Both the position numbers and the translations under genes were made by a program. A stretch of 64,000 nt of DNA. Origin: Mesorhizobium ciceri WSM4083 (lineage in GTDB: Bacteria > Pseudomonadota > Alphaproteobacteria > Rhizobiales > Rhizobiaceae). Below are positions 10,412-19,951 of this stretch, in pieces. The stretch covers positions 124,001-188,000 of the forward strand of contig NZ_JAFG01000004.1 in the NCBI RefSeq assembly GCF_000519305.1, given 5' to 3'. Under the pieces are notes generated by a model, which saw only the letters and a program-made list of their open reading frames with translations, searched no databases and was not told the DNA's origin. How positions within the stretch are numbered: position 1 is the first letter of the stretch; each line of letters opens with the position of its first letter.

Positions 10412-10469
10412 ACGAAGCCTCTGTCAATAATTAAATCACTCTTATTTATTATTGACAGCCTTGCTTCGT
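10412..10469. promoter_or_regulatory. Dyad operator with divergent promoters of frcB and frcR
   Basis: A long imperfect palindrome lies between the divergent genes. Its inner arms are CTGTCAATAATTAAAT (10421-10436) and ATTTATTATTGACAG (10444-10458), identical but for one inserted base. Its outer arms are ACGAAGC (10412-10418) and GCTTCGT (10463-10469). A TTGACA sits in each inner arm. Each is 17 bases from a weak -10-like hexamer: CATTCT toward frcR and TCTGTT toward frcB. This suggests that one regulator dimer covers both -35 elements. The FrcR assignment is inferred from proximity; the palindrome is directly visible. Confidence 0.72.
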
Positions 10470-10519
10470 TCACCCATTCTGGCCCAAAAGCATTGAGGGG
10501 AAACGACGGGAGGAACAGG

Positions 10520-11746
10520 GTGGAAACGGCCATTGCGAGGCACGGTTCGCCCGAGGTGAATGACAGTCTCATTCACCGAGGCACCAACCAGAGCGGCATG
10601 CGCGACCACAATGAGCGGTTGGTGCTGTCGCTGGTGCGCCAGCACGGCAGCCTGGCAAAATCCGACATCGCCCGCATGACCGGACTTTCGGCGCAGACGG
10701 TTTCGGTCATCATGCGCGAGCTGGAGGAAGAAAGCCTCCTGCTGCGCCAGGCGCCGTTGCGCGGCAAGATCGGCCAGCCTTCCATCCCGATGGCGCTCAA
10801 TCCCGAAGGCGCCTTCTTCATCGGCCTGAAGATCGGCCGCCGCAGCGCCGAACTGGTGTTGATCGATTTTCTCGGCAATGTCCGTTCGATGCTGCAGCAT
10901 TCGTATCGCTATCCGGCGCCGCGCGAGACGGTGGACTTCGTCAGCAACGGCATGCGGCAGATGCGCGGCGCGCTGACGCCCGCACAAGACAAACGCATCG
11001 CCGGGCTCGGCATCGCCATGCCGTTCGAATTGTGGAACTGGGCCGATACCGCCGGCGCCCCGCGCGACGTCATGGACGAATGGCGTCACCGCGACATCAG
11101 GGCCGACATCCAGGCGCAATGCGATTTTCCGGTCTATTTGCAGAACGATGCCACATCGGCCTGCGGCGCCGAGCTCGTCTTCGGCCAGGCGGGCGCTGCG
11201 CGTGACTTCGTCTATTTCTATATCGGCGCCTTTGCCGGTGGCGGCATCGTGCTGAATGGCCGGCTTTTCGGCGGCCCGACCGGCAATGCCGGAGCGCTCG
11301 GCTCCATGCCGGTGCCCGGGCCGGACGGCAAGCCGACCCAACTGATCGATGTCGCTTCCATCGCCATGCTCGAAAAGGCGCTCAACGCGCGCGGCGTCGA
11401 GGCCTCGCATCTGTGGACCTCGCCGGAAGACTGGGGCGAGATCGGACCCGAGCTCGACGACTGGATCGCCAGCGCCTCGCAAGCGCTCGCTTACGCCATC
11501 GTCGCTGCATCCTCGATCATCGATTTCGAAGCGGCGGTGATCGACGGCTGGATGCCGAAGGCGGTGCGCCGCCGGCTGGTCGACGCCATCATCGCGGCAA
11601 TCGCCACGATCGATGGCGAAGGCTTGAAGCTGCCCGCCATTCGCGAAGGAACCGTCGGCATCCATGCCCGGGCGCTCGGCGGCGCCAGCCTGCCACTTTC
11701 CGAACGCTTCCTGATCGGCTCGACGACGATTTCCAGGAGCGCCTGA
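10520..11746 (+). CDS. frcR: ROK-family transcriptional regulator of the frc locus
   Basis: Probable fructose-responsive repressor. The 408 residues have an N-terminal winged helix (LVRQHGSLAKSDIARMTGLS, then QTVSVIMRELEEESL) and a C-terminal sugar-kinase-like ROK domain (GLGIAMPFELW; LQNDATSACGAEL; YIGAFAGGGIVLNGRLFGG). The start is taken as GTG because GGGAGGA lies about 7 bases upstream; the frame runs 96 codons further upstream through the dyad operator, which argues against longer starts. It is divergent from frcB and overlaps the next gene by one base. The full ROK zinc cluster CxCGxxGCxE was not found, as is common in regulators of this subgroup. Confidence 0.88.
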   Translation: METAIARHGSPEVNDSLIHRGTNQSGMRDHNERLVLSLVRQHGSLAKSDIARMTGLSAQTVSVIMRELEEESLLLRQAPLRGKIGQPSIPMALNPEGAFFIGLKIGRRSAELVLIDFLGNVRSMLQHSYRYPAPRETVDFVSNGMRQMRGALTPAQDKRIAGLGIAMPFELWNWADTAGAPRDVMDEWRHRDIRADIQAQCDFPVYLQNDATSACGAELVFGQAGAARDFVYFYIGAFAGGGIVLNGRLFGGPTGNAGALGSMPVPGPDGKPTQLIDVASIAMLEKALNARGVEASHLWTSPEDWGEIGPELDDWIASASQALAYAIVAASSIIDFEAAVIDGWMPKAVRRRLVDAIIAAIATIDGEGLKLPAIREGTVGIHARALGGASLPLSERFLIGSTTISRSA

Positions 11747-12192
11747 TGCTGATCGGAATTCCGGCGCTGCTCGGTCCGGAGCTTCTGGCGATCCTGCGCG
11801 GCATGGGCCATGGCGACGAAATCGCCCTTGTCGACGGAAACTATCCGGCGGAACAGCAGGCAACCCGGCTGGTGCGTGCCGACGGGCACCCTCTTATCCC
11901 GGTACTCGATGCGATCTTGAGCGTGCTGCCGGTAGACGACGCCGTTCCAGAGGCGCTGTTTCGCGCCTCGGTCAAGGGCGATCCCTCGGTTGCCGATCCC
12001 GTCCATCGTGAGATCGAGGCGATCTGCGCCAAACGGGCGCCAGGCCGCAAGGTGGTTGCGCTGGCTGGCGCCGACTTCTATGCACGGGTCAAATCGGCGC
12101 ATGCCATCGTCGCGACCAGCGAGCCGCGGCTCTACGCCAACATCATCATCCGCAAGGGCGTGATCCATCCGCCGGAGACCAGGAAGCCATGA
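11746..12192 (+). CDS. RbsD/FucU family sugar mutarotase
   Basis: The 148-residue protein starts MLIGIPALLGPELLAILRGM, followed by GHGDEIALVDGNYPA, the RbsD/FucU pattern in which His and Asp catalyse interconversion of sugar anomers. The C-terminal YANIIIRKGV segment is also typical of the family. Its start codon shares one base with the regulator stop (TGATG) and its end overlaps the kinase by four bases, so the three genes are translationally linked. The role is probably to supply the correct fructose anomer to the kinase. Longer upstream starts would lie inside frcR and are rejected. Confidence 0.88.
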   Translation: MLIGIPALLGPELLAILRGMGHGDEIALVDGNYPAEQQATRLVRADGHPLIPVLDAILSVLPVDDAVPEALFRASVKGDPSVADPVHREIEAICAKRAPGRKVVALAGADFYARVKSAHAIVATSEPRLYANIIIRKGVIHPPETRKP

Positions 12193-13112
12193 TCCTCTGC
12201 TGCGGCGAAGCCCTGATCGACATGCTGCCGCGCACGACGGCAGCGGGTGAGCCGGCCTTCGCGCCTTATGTCGGCGGCGCGGTGTTCAACACGGCGATCG
12301 CGCTTGGCCGGCTCGGCGCGCCGGCAGGCTTCTTTTCCGGCCTGTCGTCGGATCTGTTCGGCGGCCAGTTCCGGGATGCGCTGGGGGCAAGCAAGGTCAG
12401 CTCCACCTATGCGCACACCTCACCACGGCCAACGACACTGGCCTTCGTCAAGCTCACCAACGGCCAGGCGACGTACACTTTCTATGACGAGAACACCGCC
12501 GGCCGCATGCTGACCGTTGACGACTTGCCGCAGCTCGGCAACGAGATCGAGGCCATGCTGTTCGGCGCCATCAGCCTGATTTCGGAGCCCGCCGGCAGTG
12601 CCTATGAGGAGTTCATGCGGCGCGAGCATGAAAGTCGAGTGATGATGCTCGATCCCAACATCCGGCCGAACTTCATACCGGACAAAGCCAAGCACCTCAG
12701 GCGCATTCGCGCGATGATGGCGATGGCCGATATCGTGAAATTGTCGGACGAAGATCTGAACTGGTTCGGCGAAGCCGGCTCGCACGAGGATGTCATCCGC
12801 AATTGGCTGGACCGCGGTCCGAAGCTGATCGTCGTCACCCATGGCAGCGAAGGCGCCGTCGGCTATACGAGGGAACATGCCGTCACCGTCATGCCGGAAA
12901 AGGTCGAGGTGGTCGACACGGTCGGCGCCGGCGACACGTTCAACGCCGGCATCCTCGCCTCATTGCATGAGCAGGGCCTGCTGACCAAGGCGGCGATTTC
13001 CGGCTTGTCGAAAGACGCCATCCACAAGGCGCTGGCGCTCGGCGCGAAGGCGGCAGCAGTGACCGTGTCGCGGGCCGGCGCCAATCCACCCTGGCGACAT
13101 GAAATCGCCTGA
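12189..13112 (+). CDS. frcK: PfkB-family fructokinase
   Basis: Phosphorylates the imported sugar, probably fructose, with ATP. The 307 residues show the PfkB features: N-terminal CCGEALIDMLPRTT and GGAVFNTAIALGRLGAPAGF substrate region, and the C-terminal DTVGAGDTFNAGIL signature with the catalytic Asp and the anion hole. The ATG overlaps the stop codon of the RbsD/FucU gene (ATGA). The order transporter, regulator, mutarotase and kinase matches rhizobial fructose loci. Substrate specificity is inferred from this context. Confidence 0.88.
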   Translation: MILCCGEALIDMLPRTTAAGEPAFAPYVGGAVFNTAIALGRLGAPAGFFSGLSSDLFGGQFRDALGASKVSSTYAHTSPRPTTLAFVKLTNGQATYTFYDENTAGRMLTVDDLPQLGNEIEAMLFGAISLISEPAGSAYEEFMRREHESRVMMLDPNIRPNFIPDKAKHLRRIRAMMAMADIVKLSDEDLNWFGEAGSHEDVIRNWLDRGPKLIVVTHGSEGAVGYTREHAVTVMPEKVEVVDTVGAGDTFNAGILASLHEQGLLTKAAISGLSKDAIHKALALGAKAAAVTVSRAGANPPWRHEIA

Positions 13113-13136
13113 GCAAACGCTCAACATAAGTTGAGC
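13110..13136 (+). terminator. Overlapping hairpins after frcK
   Basis: The stop codon of frcK begins TGAGC-AAAC-GCTCA (13110-13123), and the right arm of that stem is also part of GCTCAAC-ATAA-GTTGAGC (13119-13136, 7-bp stem with 4-base loop). Only one stem can form at a time. No U-tract follows, so this is at most a weak terminator or a processing site. The rest of the gap to 13361 shows only the GAGG ribosome-binding site of the next gene. Confidence 0.45.
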
Positions 13137-13361
13137 CCAATCGATCACTTTATGTTTCGCAGGGGCTCTTTACAGGGCTATAAGGGCGGGATGGCGCCCG
13201 ACGAAGCCCGGATTTCCGGCATCTGACTGACATTCGCCGGGAAATACTGGTAACGGACTGCGACACTTGGGCAATTTGGGGCTCCGCCTGCCCGGCTTTC
13301 TCGGCAAGCGCAACTCTGGTACCAGCGGCCGATTATCTGGCTAACCCGTTTTGAGGCCGAC

Positions 13362-14504
13362 ATGCAGTTCATCGATCTTGGCGCGCAGCGCGAACGAATC
13401 CGCGACCGGCTGAAGGCCGCGATCGACGGTGTCGTCGACGAAGGCCGTTATATTCTTGGCCCGCAAGTCACCGAATTCGAGAATAAGCTTGCCGCCTATA
13501 TCGGCACCAAGCATGTCGTGGCCTGCGCCAACGGCACCGACGCGCTGCTGTTGCCGCTGTTTGCGGCCGGCGTCGGCCCGGGTGACGCGGTGTTCGTGCC
13601 GAGCTTTACTTTCGCCGCCACCGCCGAAGTGGTGGCGCTGGCCAAGGCCGAGCCCGTGTTCGTCGATGTCGACCCGCATAGCTACAACATCGACATTGCC
13701 AGCCTCGAAGCGGCCATCGCCATGATCAAGAAGGAAGGAAGGCTGAAGCCGAAGGCAATCATTCCCGTCGATCTGTTTGGCCTTGCCGCCGACTACGAGG
13801 CGATCATGGCGATCGCCAACCGCGAAGGGCTGATGGTGATCGAGGATGCCGCCCAGTCGATGGGCGGTTCGCTCGACGGCAAGATGTGCGGTGCTTTCGG
13901 CCATGTCGGATCGACCAGCTTCTATCCGGCCAAGCCGCTTGGCTGTTACGGCGACGGCGGTGCGATGTTCACCAATGACGATGCGCTGGCCGAACAGCTT
14001 CGCTCCTTCGCCTTCCACGGCAAGGGCGAGACGCAATACGACAATGTCCGCGTCGGCATCAATTCGCGACTCGACACGATCCAGGCGGCGATCCTGATCG
14101 AGAAGCTGGCAATCCTCGAAGACGAGATGGTCGCCCGGCAGGTGGTGGCAAAACGCTATGCCGAAGGGCTTGGCGACATCGTCACCGCCGCCCGCAATCT
14201 GGACGGCACCCGTTCGGCCTGGGCGCAATACGCCATCGAGACGCCCAAGCGCGACGGGCTGAGGGCGCATCTCGGCGAAAAGGGCATTCCATCTGTCATT
14301 TACTACGTGAAGCCGCTGCATGCCCAGGTCGCTTATCGCGACTACCCACGCACGCCGAGCGGCCTTGCCGTTTCGGAAGACCTGCCGAAGCGCATACTCT
14401 GTCTGCCGATGCACCCTTATCTCAGCGAAGCCGACCAGGACCGCATCATCGAGACGATCCGCAACTATATCGGCTCGAATTCGGCGCAGGCCGCAGCAGA
14501 GTAA
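13362..14504 (+). CDS. DegT/DnrJ/EryC1/StrS family sugar aminotransferase
   Basis: PLP-dependent aminotransferase of the nucleotide-sugar type, 380 residues. The N-terminus MQFIDLGAQRERIRDRLKAA, the ACANGTDALLLPL phosphate-binding loop, VIEDAAQSMGG and the PLP lysine (Lys191 in SFYPAKPLGCYGDGGA) are intact. The start has GAGG seven bases upstream. Family members aminate 4-keto or 3-keto nucleotide sugars for LPS or exopolysaccharide. Here it could act on the keto-sugar made by the 4,6-dehydratase at 22570-24558, but that link is inferred. It faces cysQ with only 14 bases between stops. Confidence 0.88.
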   Translation: MQFIDLGAQRERIRDRLKAAIDGVVDEGRYILGPQVTEFENKLAAYIGTKHVVACANGTDALLLPLFAAGVGPGDAVFVPSFTFAATAEVVALAKAEPVFVDVDPHSYNIDIASLEAAIAMIKKEGRLKPKAIIPVDLFGLAADYEAIMAIANREGLMVIEDAAQSMGGSLDGKMCGAFGHVGSTSFYPAKPLGCYGDGGAMFTNDDALAEQLRSFAFHGKGETQYDNVRVGINSRLDTIQAAILIEKLAILEDEMVARQVVAKRYAEGLGDIVTAARNLDGTRSAWAQYAIETPKRDGLRAHLGEKGIPSVIYYVKPLHAQVAYRDYPRTPSGLAVSEDLPKRILCLPMHPYLSEADQDRIIETIRNYIGSNSAQAAAE

Positions 14505-14511
14505 GCTGCGG
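14491..14511. terminator. Hairpin between convergent genes
   Basis: CCGCAGC and GCTGCGG pair perfectly around a seven-base loop that contains the stop codon of the aminotransferase (14502-14504). The stem can extend with flanking GGCC. It sits in the 14-base space before the end of cysQ and may act on both converging transcripts. The base run after the stem is TTCTC rather than a clean T-tract. Confidence 0.5.
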
Positions 14512-14518
14512 GGCCTTC

Positions 14519-15310
14519 TCAGGCGGGGCTGACCCCTGCCCTGCCGCTGGCAATGAAATGCGGATTGGCAAAATCCTCGTCGTCGCTTTGCCTGCGCTTG
14601 CCATAGACCAGAGGTTGGCCGTCCAGCGTGCGCGTCATACCGCCGGCGGCGCGCAGGACAGCGTCGCCTGCCGCCGTGTCCCATTCCATGGTGCGGCCGA
14701 AGCGGGGATAGACATCGGCCTCGGCACTGGCGAGAAGGCAGAATTTCAAGGACGAACCGACCGAGACGATTTCGGCGGCACCAAGGTCGCGAATATAAGC
14801 CTCGGTTTCCGGTGTGTTGTGAGACCGACTGGCGACGACGGCCAGCGGCGTCGCGGCCGTTCTCGCAGCGATCGGCCGGCGGCCGACGATCTCGTAGTCG
14901 CCATCGATTTCGAGTGATTCCGCCCTGCCCGGCAGGCCGGAAAAGAAGCGCCCCGTACAGGGCGCAAAGACGACGCCGACTTCCGGCACCCCATCGCGAA
15001 CCAGGGCGATGTTGACGGTGAAATCGGTGCGGCGGTTGACGAATTCCTTGGTCCCATCGAGCGGATCGATCAGAAAAAAAGCCCCGTCCAGGTCGGGCGG
15101 CACGATGCCGGCGGAAGCTTCTTCCTCGGCCACGCAGGGGATATCGGGAAATGCGGCACGCAGTCCGGCGAGAATGATCTTTTCGCTCTCGCGGTCCGCC
15201 TCGGTCACCGGCGAGGCGTCGGACTTGCGGTCAACCGCACAGCCGGCGTGGAACACGCGCATCACCTCACGCCCAGCCGCCAGGGCCAGGCGCTCGAAGA
15301 TTTCAAGCAT
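14519..15310 (-). CDS. cysQ: 3'(2'),5'-bisphosphate nucleotidase
   Basis: Hydrolyses PAP, the product left when PAPS donates sulfate, to AMP, and so relieves product inhibition of sulfotransferases and PAPS reductase. The 263 residues contain the inositol monophosphatase-fold metal site: EADRESEKII, CVAEEEAS, then IDPLDGTKEFVNRRTDF, and a C-terminal EWDTAAGDAVLRAAGG. The chosen start MLEIFERLALAAG lies 10 bases after the cysNC stop; a start 16 codons upstream would overlap cysNC. It is co-directional with cysD-cysNC, so PAPS production and PAP removal are linked. Confidence 0.92.
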   Translation of the reverse strand: MLEIFERLALAAGREVMRVFHAGCAVDRKSDASPVTEADRESEKIILAGLRAAFPDIPCVAEEEASAGIVPPDLDGAFFLIDPLDGTKEFVNRRTDFTVNIALVRDGVPEVGVVFAPCTGRFFSGLPGRAESLEIDGDYEIVGRRPIAARTAATPLAVVASRSHNTPETEAYIRDLGAAEIVSVGSSLKFCLLASAEADVYPRFGRTMEWDTAAGDAVLRAAGGMTRTLDGQPLVYGKRRQSDDEDFANPHFIASGRAGVSPA

Positions 15311-15320
15311 CAGCCTGTCG

Positions 15321-17258
15321 TCAGATGCCGCCGCCGCTATCGTATTGGTCTTCGGCAATGTCGCGCTCGTTCAGCCAGTGTTCCAGGGCGTCGACCATCT
15401 CTTCGGCCGATTTGCCGAGTGTCCGCAGATGGATCTCCGGGTTTTCCGGCGCTTCGTAGGGAGAATCGACGCCGGTGAAATTCTTGATCTCGCCATTCAA
15501 TGCGCGCGCATAGAGGCCCTTCGGATCGCGCCTGGCGCATTCCTCGAAGGGCGTATCGACGAACACCTCGATGAACTCTCCGTCGGCCATCAATTCGCGA
15601 GCCATGCGCCGCTCGGCGCTGAAGGGCGAAATGAACGAAACAATGACGATCAACCCGGCATCGGCCATCAAACGCGCCACTTCGGCAACGCGGCGGATGT
15701 TCTCGACGCGTTCGGCATCGGTGAAACCAAGATCGCGGTTGAGACCGTGACGGACGTTGTCGCCGTCCAGGATATAAGTGTGGCGGCCGGTGGCGAACAG
15801 CTTCTTTTCGAACAGGTTGGCGATGGTCGACTTGCCGGAACCCGACAGCCCGGTGAACCAGAACACGGCGGGCCGCTGGTTCTTCATGTCGGCGCGCACG
15901 CGCTTGCCGACATCGAGCGACTGCCAATGGATGTTTTCGGCGCGGCGCAACGAGTGCAGGATCATGCCGGCGCCGACCGTCGCGTTGGAGATGCGGTCGA
16001 TCAGGATGAAGGCGCCGGTGGTGCGGTTTTCGGCGAAGGGATCGAAGGCGATCGGCGTCCGCGTCGAAATGTTGCAGATGCCGACTTCGTTCATTTCGAG
16101 CGACTTTGCCGCTTCATGGGCAAAGTCATTGACGTTGATCCGATATTTCAGGTCGGTGACGGTGGCGCTGGTCTGGTCGGTCTCGGTGCGCAGGATGTAA
16201 GAGCGGCCTGGCAGCAACGCATGCTCGTCGAACCAGACGATGTTGGCGGCGAACTGATCGGCGACCTGCGGCCGTGCGGCAGGCGAAACCAGCATATTGC
16301 CGCGCGAGATTTCGACTTCGTCGTCGAGGACGAGCGTGACGGCCTGGCCGGCGGCCGCCTGGGCGAGATCGCCACCATACGAGACGATCCGCTTGACGCG
16401 CGAGGATTTGCCGGACTTGGCGACAACGACCTCGTCGCCGGGCGCAACCGAGCCGGAGGCGACCGTGCCGGCAAAGCCGCGAAAGTCGAGATTGGGACGA
16501 TTGACATACTGGACCGGGAAACGGAACGGCAGTTCGACCATCGCTTCGTCGACCGATACGGTTTCGAGATGCTCGATCAGCGTCGGGCCGGAATACCATT
16601 CCATGCTTTCCGACCGACGGCTGACATTGTCGCCATAACGGGCCGACATCGGGATCGGCACAATGGTCTGGAAGCCGAGATCGCGCGAGAACTGCCCGTA
16701 GTCTTCGACGATCCGGTCGAAAACCGCCTGATCGAAACCGACAAGATCGATCTTGTTGACGGCCACCACGATGTGGCGGATGCCGAGCAGCGAAGCGATG
16801 ATCGAATGACGTCTTGTCTGGCGCAACACCCCTTGCCGGGCGTCGATCAGCACGATCGCCAGGTCGGCGGTCGAGGCGCCGGTCGCCATGTTGCGGGTGT
16901 ATTGCTCGTGGCCAGGTGTGTCGGCGACGATGAATTTGCGCTTCGGCGTGGCAAAGAAACGGTAGGCGACGTCGATGGTGATGCCTTGCTCACGCTCAGC
17001 CTCCAGACCGTCGACCAGCAGCGCGAAATCGATGTCGTCGCCTGTCGTGCCATGCTTGCGCGAATCGCGTTCGAGCGCGGCGAGCTGGTCCTCGAAAATC
17101 TGCTTGGTGTCGGACAGCAGGCGCCCGATCAGCGTCGACTTGCCGTCATCGACCGAGCCGCAGGTCAGGAAGCGCAGCAGCGACTTCTTCTCCTGCGCCG
17201 CCAGATAGTCGCGAACGCCGTCGGTGGGGGCGAGGCTCTTTGCCATGATGTGGCGCAT
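15321..17258 (-). CDS. cysNC: Bifunctional sulfate adenylyltransferase subunit 1 / APS kinase
   Basis: CysN is the GTPase subunit of ATP sulfurylase and CysC makes PAPS from APS. The protein is about 645 residues. The CysN half has [15 protein letters not shown] (P-loop), [17 protein letters not shown] and NKIDLVGF. The CysC half starts around residue 455 with [15 protein letters not shown], then [17 protein letters not shown]. The fused form is also seen in rhizobial NodQ. The ATG at 17258 is chosen, two bases after the cysD stop, with GAGGGG upstream; a TTG two codons earlier is possible. The presence of APS kinase means that PAPS, not only APS, is made. Confidence 0.94.
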   Translation of the reverse strand: MRHIMAKSLAPTDGVRDYLAAQEKKSLLRFLTCGSVDDGKSTLIGRLLSDTKQIFEDQLAALERDSRKHGTTGDDIDFALLVDGLEAEREQGITIDVAYRFFATPKRKFIVADTPGHEQYTRNMATGASTADLAIVLIDARQGVLRQTRRHSIIASLLGIRHIVVAVNKIDLVGFDQAVFDRIVEDYGQFSRDLGFQTIVPIPMSARYGDNVSRRSESMEWYSGPTLIEHLETVSVDEAMVELPFRFPVQYVNRPNLDFRGFAGTVASGSVAPGDEVVVAKSGKSSRVKRIVSYGGDLAQAAAGQAVTLVLDDEVEISRGNMLVSPAARPQVADQFAANIVWFDEHALLPGRSYILRTETDQTSATVTDLKYRINVNDFAHEAAKSLEMNEVGICNISTRTPIAFDPFAENRTTGAFILIDRISNATVGAGMILHSLRRAENIHWQSLDVGKRVRADMKNQRPAVFWFTGLSGSGKSTIANLFEKKLFATGRHTYILDGDNVRHGLNRDLGFTDAERVENIRRVAEVARLMADAGLIVIVSFISPFSAERRMARELMADGEFIEVFVDTPFEECARRDPKGLYARALNGEIKNFTGVDSPYEAPENPEIHLRTLGKSAEEMVDALEHWLNERDIAEDQYDSGGGI

Positions 17259-17260
17259 GG

Positions 17261-18166
17261 TCAAAAGTACCCCTCGCGCTTCTTCTTTTCCATCGAGCCG
17301 GCTTCATCGCGGTCGATCAGGCGACCCTGCCGTTCGGACGTCCGTGCCGTCAGCATTTCGCCGACGATGGCTTCCAGCGTGTCGGCATCCGATTCGATGG
17401 CGCCGGTCAGCGGATAGCAGCCAAGCGTGCGGAACCGCACCAGCCGGTTCTCCACTGTCTCGCCGGGGCGCAGTTTCATGCGCTCGTCGTCCCGCAGGAT
17501 CAGCATGCCGTCGCGTTCCACCACCGGTCGTTCCTTGGCGAAATAGAGCGGCACGATCGGGATACTTTCCTGCAAGATGTACTGCCAGATATCCAGCTCG
17601 GTCCAGTTCGACAGCGGAAAGACGCGGATCGATTCACCCGATGCGATGCGGGTGTTGAATATCTTCCACATTTCGGGGCGCTGGTTCTTCGGATCCCACA
17701 CATGCTGGGCGTTGCGGAAGGAAAAGATGCGCTCCTTGGCGCGCGATTTCTCCTCGTCGCGGCGAGCGCCGCCAAAGGCCGCATCGAAACCGTATTTGTC
17801 GAGCGCCTGGCGCAGCGCCACGGTCTTCATGACATGGGTGTGGGTGTTCGAACCGTGGTCGAACGGATTGATGTTGTCGCGCACGCCGTCTTCGTTGACA
17901 TGAACCAGGAGATCGAAGCCGAGTTTCTGCGCCATCTGATCGCGAAAGGCGATCATCTCGCGGAACTTCCACGTCGTGTCGACGTGCAGAAAGGGGAACG
18001 GCGGCTTGGCGGGATAAAACGCCTTCATCGCCAGATGCATCAACACGGATGAATCCTTGCCGACCGAATAGAGCATGACCGGCTTGGCAAAGGCGGCCGC
18101 AACCTCACGGAATATATGGATGGACTCGGCTTCAAGCCGCTGAAGATGCGTAAGCGCTGTTGTCAT
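17261..18166 (-). CDS. cysD: Sulfate adenylyltransferase subunit 2
   Basis: Catalytic subunit of ATP sulfurylase, forming APS from ATP and sulfate with CysN. The 301 residues match the family. The N-terminus [20 protein letters not shown] is typical. The PP-loop [20 protein letters not shown] and the [15 protein letters not shown] block are present, and the protein ends in KREGYF, the conserved C-terminus. A 31-codon extension upstream has no ribosome-binding site and is not used. It is the first gene of cysD-cysNC-cysQ, so the promoter should lie upstream of 18166. Confidence 0.95.
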   Translation of the reverse strand: MTTALTHLQRLEAESIHIFREVAAAFAKPVMLYSVGKDSSVLMHLAMKAFYPAKPPFPFLHVDTTWKFREMIAFRDQMAQKLGFDLLVHVNEDGVRDNINPFDHGSNTHTHVMKTVALRQALDKYGFDAAFGGARRDEEKSRAKERIFSFRNAQHVWDPKNQRPEMWKIFNTRIASGESIRVFPLSNWTELDIWQYILQESIPIVPLYFAKERPVVERDGMLILRDDERMKLRPGETVENRLVRFRTLGCYPLTGAIESDADTLEAIVGEMLTARTSERQGRLIDRDEAGSMEKKKREGYF

Positions 18167-18568
18167 GGACCGCGGGCGTTCTTTCGTATCTTCCAACAGA
18201 AGACCCTGCCTCAAATCATCGAGCTTCTTGCGCCCGGTTCGAGCCTTGCTTCTGGACAATCTTTCTCGTGCCGGCGTTCTAGCAGATCGCCATTGTCAAG
18301 AACAATGCTGGACTGACCCGGCCGCACATGGTTCGAGAATGAATTTTCCACAGATGCCGCCAAACCCGGAAATTCCTGCCCTCAAGCTCAAGAGCTTAGA
18401 AAACGCGGGGAAAATATTGCTTGAATGGACCGGCTAGGGCTTTCAAGGCACTTCCCTGGCCGACCGTCGCCTGCCGCCGTTTTTCGGTGGCAATCCACCC
18501 GATCCACTATCGAAAATGGGGGACAGCCGCTATACCAGCCTCGGCAGCGGGCAGGTGCATCATGAGGC
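18167..18568. other. Intergenic region between cysD and the O-antigen ligase-like gene
   Basis: A 402-bp stretch between divergent genes with no convincing ORF. At 18291-18307 there is a palindrome, CATTGT-CAAGA-ACAATG, that contains TTGACA on the minus strand and could be a regulatory site for cysD. No matching -10 at 17-base spacing is obvious. Toward the plus-strand gene no clear promoter or ribosome-binding site could be named. Confidence 0.5.
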
Positions 18569-19951
18569 ATGGGCAATTTCGGGGCGAGCGCATTCAACTT
18601 CGCTAAACAAGATCCGCCGCATGAAACTTGCCGAAAACAGCGAGCCCGAAAATTGAGCCGGCTTTCATCCCTCACACAGCAATTCTCGCCTTCGCGGGTC
18701 AACAACTACTTCTCCATCCTTTGCTTCTTTTTTCCGCCGGTCCTGGGGTCGGTGGTCAGCTTTGTGTTCAATGGCGGAGGCCTTTCGTCCGCCCTGCTGA
18801 TTGCTTTAGGGAAAAGGCGCTTCAACGCCGACCGGCCCATGATCTGGATGACGGTCGCGATCTATGCCTACTGCGCCGCCAATCTCCTGGCGTCCATCGT
18901 CAACAACTCGTTCGTCCGGGATGCGCCACATCTTATCCCGCTCGTCACCTTCCTGTTTTTTCCCGTTTCCTATTCGACTTGGAGCATCACGCAGAAAACC
19001 ACGCTTGCCCGCAGTGTCGTGCTTTCCAGCATGGCCGCCTGCTTTGTCGCGCTGCTCATGGCCGTCATCCAGCAATATTGGATTGGCGTCAGGGCCGAGG
19101 GGGGAGCCGGAAATCCGATCGTCTTCGCAACCGTCGTCTGCCTTGCCGTGATGATGTGTGTGGCTGGCGCCTTGTCCAGTATTGAGCAAGCCCGGACACC
19201 CCTCTTCTACGCGACACTGGCCGGGACGGTCGCCGTCATCTATTCCGGCTCGCGTATCGTCTGGCTGGCACTGCTGATCGCCGGCATCGCCGTCATGCTG
19301 ATCAACCGGCACAGGCTCAGAGGCAGGAATGCCGTTCGCCTGCTGCTGCTGCTGGCGGCGGTCGGCGTCGTGATCGCCGCTTCCAGCTTCCAGGCGATAT
19401 CCGGGCGGGTCGACTTTTTGCGCTCCGATTGGGGTGCGCTTGGAGCCAGCGGCAACTACGACACCTCGTTGGGAATACGTGTTGCGCTTTGGGAGATCGG
19501 CCTCAAAGCATTCCATGACATGCCACTGTTCGGGCACGGTGTGGGTGCAACCCAGCTTCTGATCAAACAGGGCTTTCATGAGCAGTTCGCGATGGACACA
19601 GGCTTCAACCATTTCCACAACGGCTTCCTGACCGCCTTGGTGCAAGCAGGAATTCTGGGCGCCGTCACGCTGGCGGCGATCTTTATCGTTGCCGCTGGAA
19701 ATGCCGCCCGGGTCTTGCGAAACAGCAGCGATCCGAACGAGCGGTTCGGCGCCACCATGATTGTCGTTGTGGTGATCACCTATCTGACGGCCGGAATGAC
19801 AGGCATCCTGGTCGGCCATGACATTCTGGACTCGGTGCTGATGGTCTTCCTGGTGAGCGGAACATATCTCGCCTCCGGACGCCATGTTCCCTTGCTGGAA
19901 AAGCAGGCACTTCCATCAGTCACGCAAGACCTGTTTCGGGCAAGGCCATGA
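18569..19951 (+). CDS. O-antigen ligase/polymerase-like membrane protein
   Basis: Polytopic inner-membrane protein of the Wzy/WaaL superfamily, up to 460 residues with about ten hydrophobic segments. A large periplasmic loop follows residue 275 and includes the GHGVGATQ and NHFHNGFLTALVQAGILG region; the HxHN-type motif with conserved His is the signature of O-antigen ligases. The N-terminal start is uncertain: the ATG at 18569 has no good ribosome-binding site, and a TTG at 18653 is an alternative. Its end overlaps the next gene by four bases. It could ligate O-antigen to lipid A-core or polymerise repeat units; sequence reading alone does not decide. Confidence 0.78.
   Translation: MGNFGASAFNFAKQDPPHETCRKQRARKLSRLSSLTQQFSPSRVNNYFSILCFFFPPVLGSVVSFVFNGGGLSSALLIALGKRRFNADRPMIWMTVAIYAYCAANLLASIVNNSFVRDAPHLIPLVTFLFFPVSYSTWSITQKTTLARSVVLSSMAACFVALLMAVIQQYWIGVRAEGGAGNPIVFATVVCLAVMMCVAGALSSIEQARTPLFYATLAGTVAVIYSGSRIVWLALLIAGIAVMLINRHRLRGRNAVRLLLLLAAVGVVIAASSFQAISGRVDFLRSDWGALGASGNYDTSLGIRVALWEIGLKAFHDMPLFGHGVGATQLLIKQGFHEQFAMDTGFNHFHNGFLTALVQAGILGAVTLAAIFIVAAGNAARVLRNSSDPNERFGATMIVVVVITYLTAGMTGILVGHDILDSVLMVFLVSGTYLASGRHVPLLEKQALPSVTQDLFRARP

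Noticed and set aside
18291..18307. TTGACA within a palindrome as the cysD promoter
   Set aside because: No acceptable -10 box at 16-18 bases; reported only as a palindrome in the intergenic entry.
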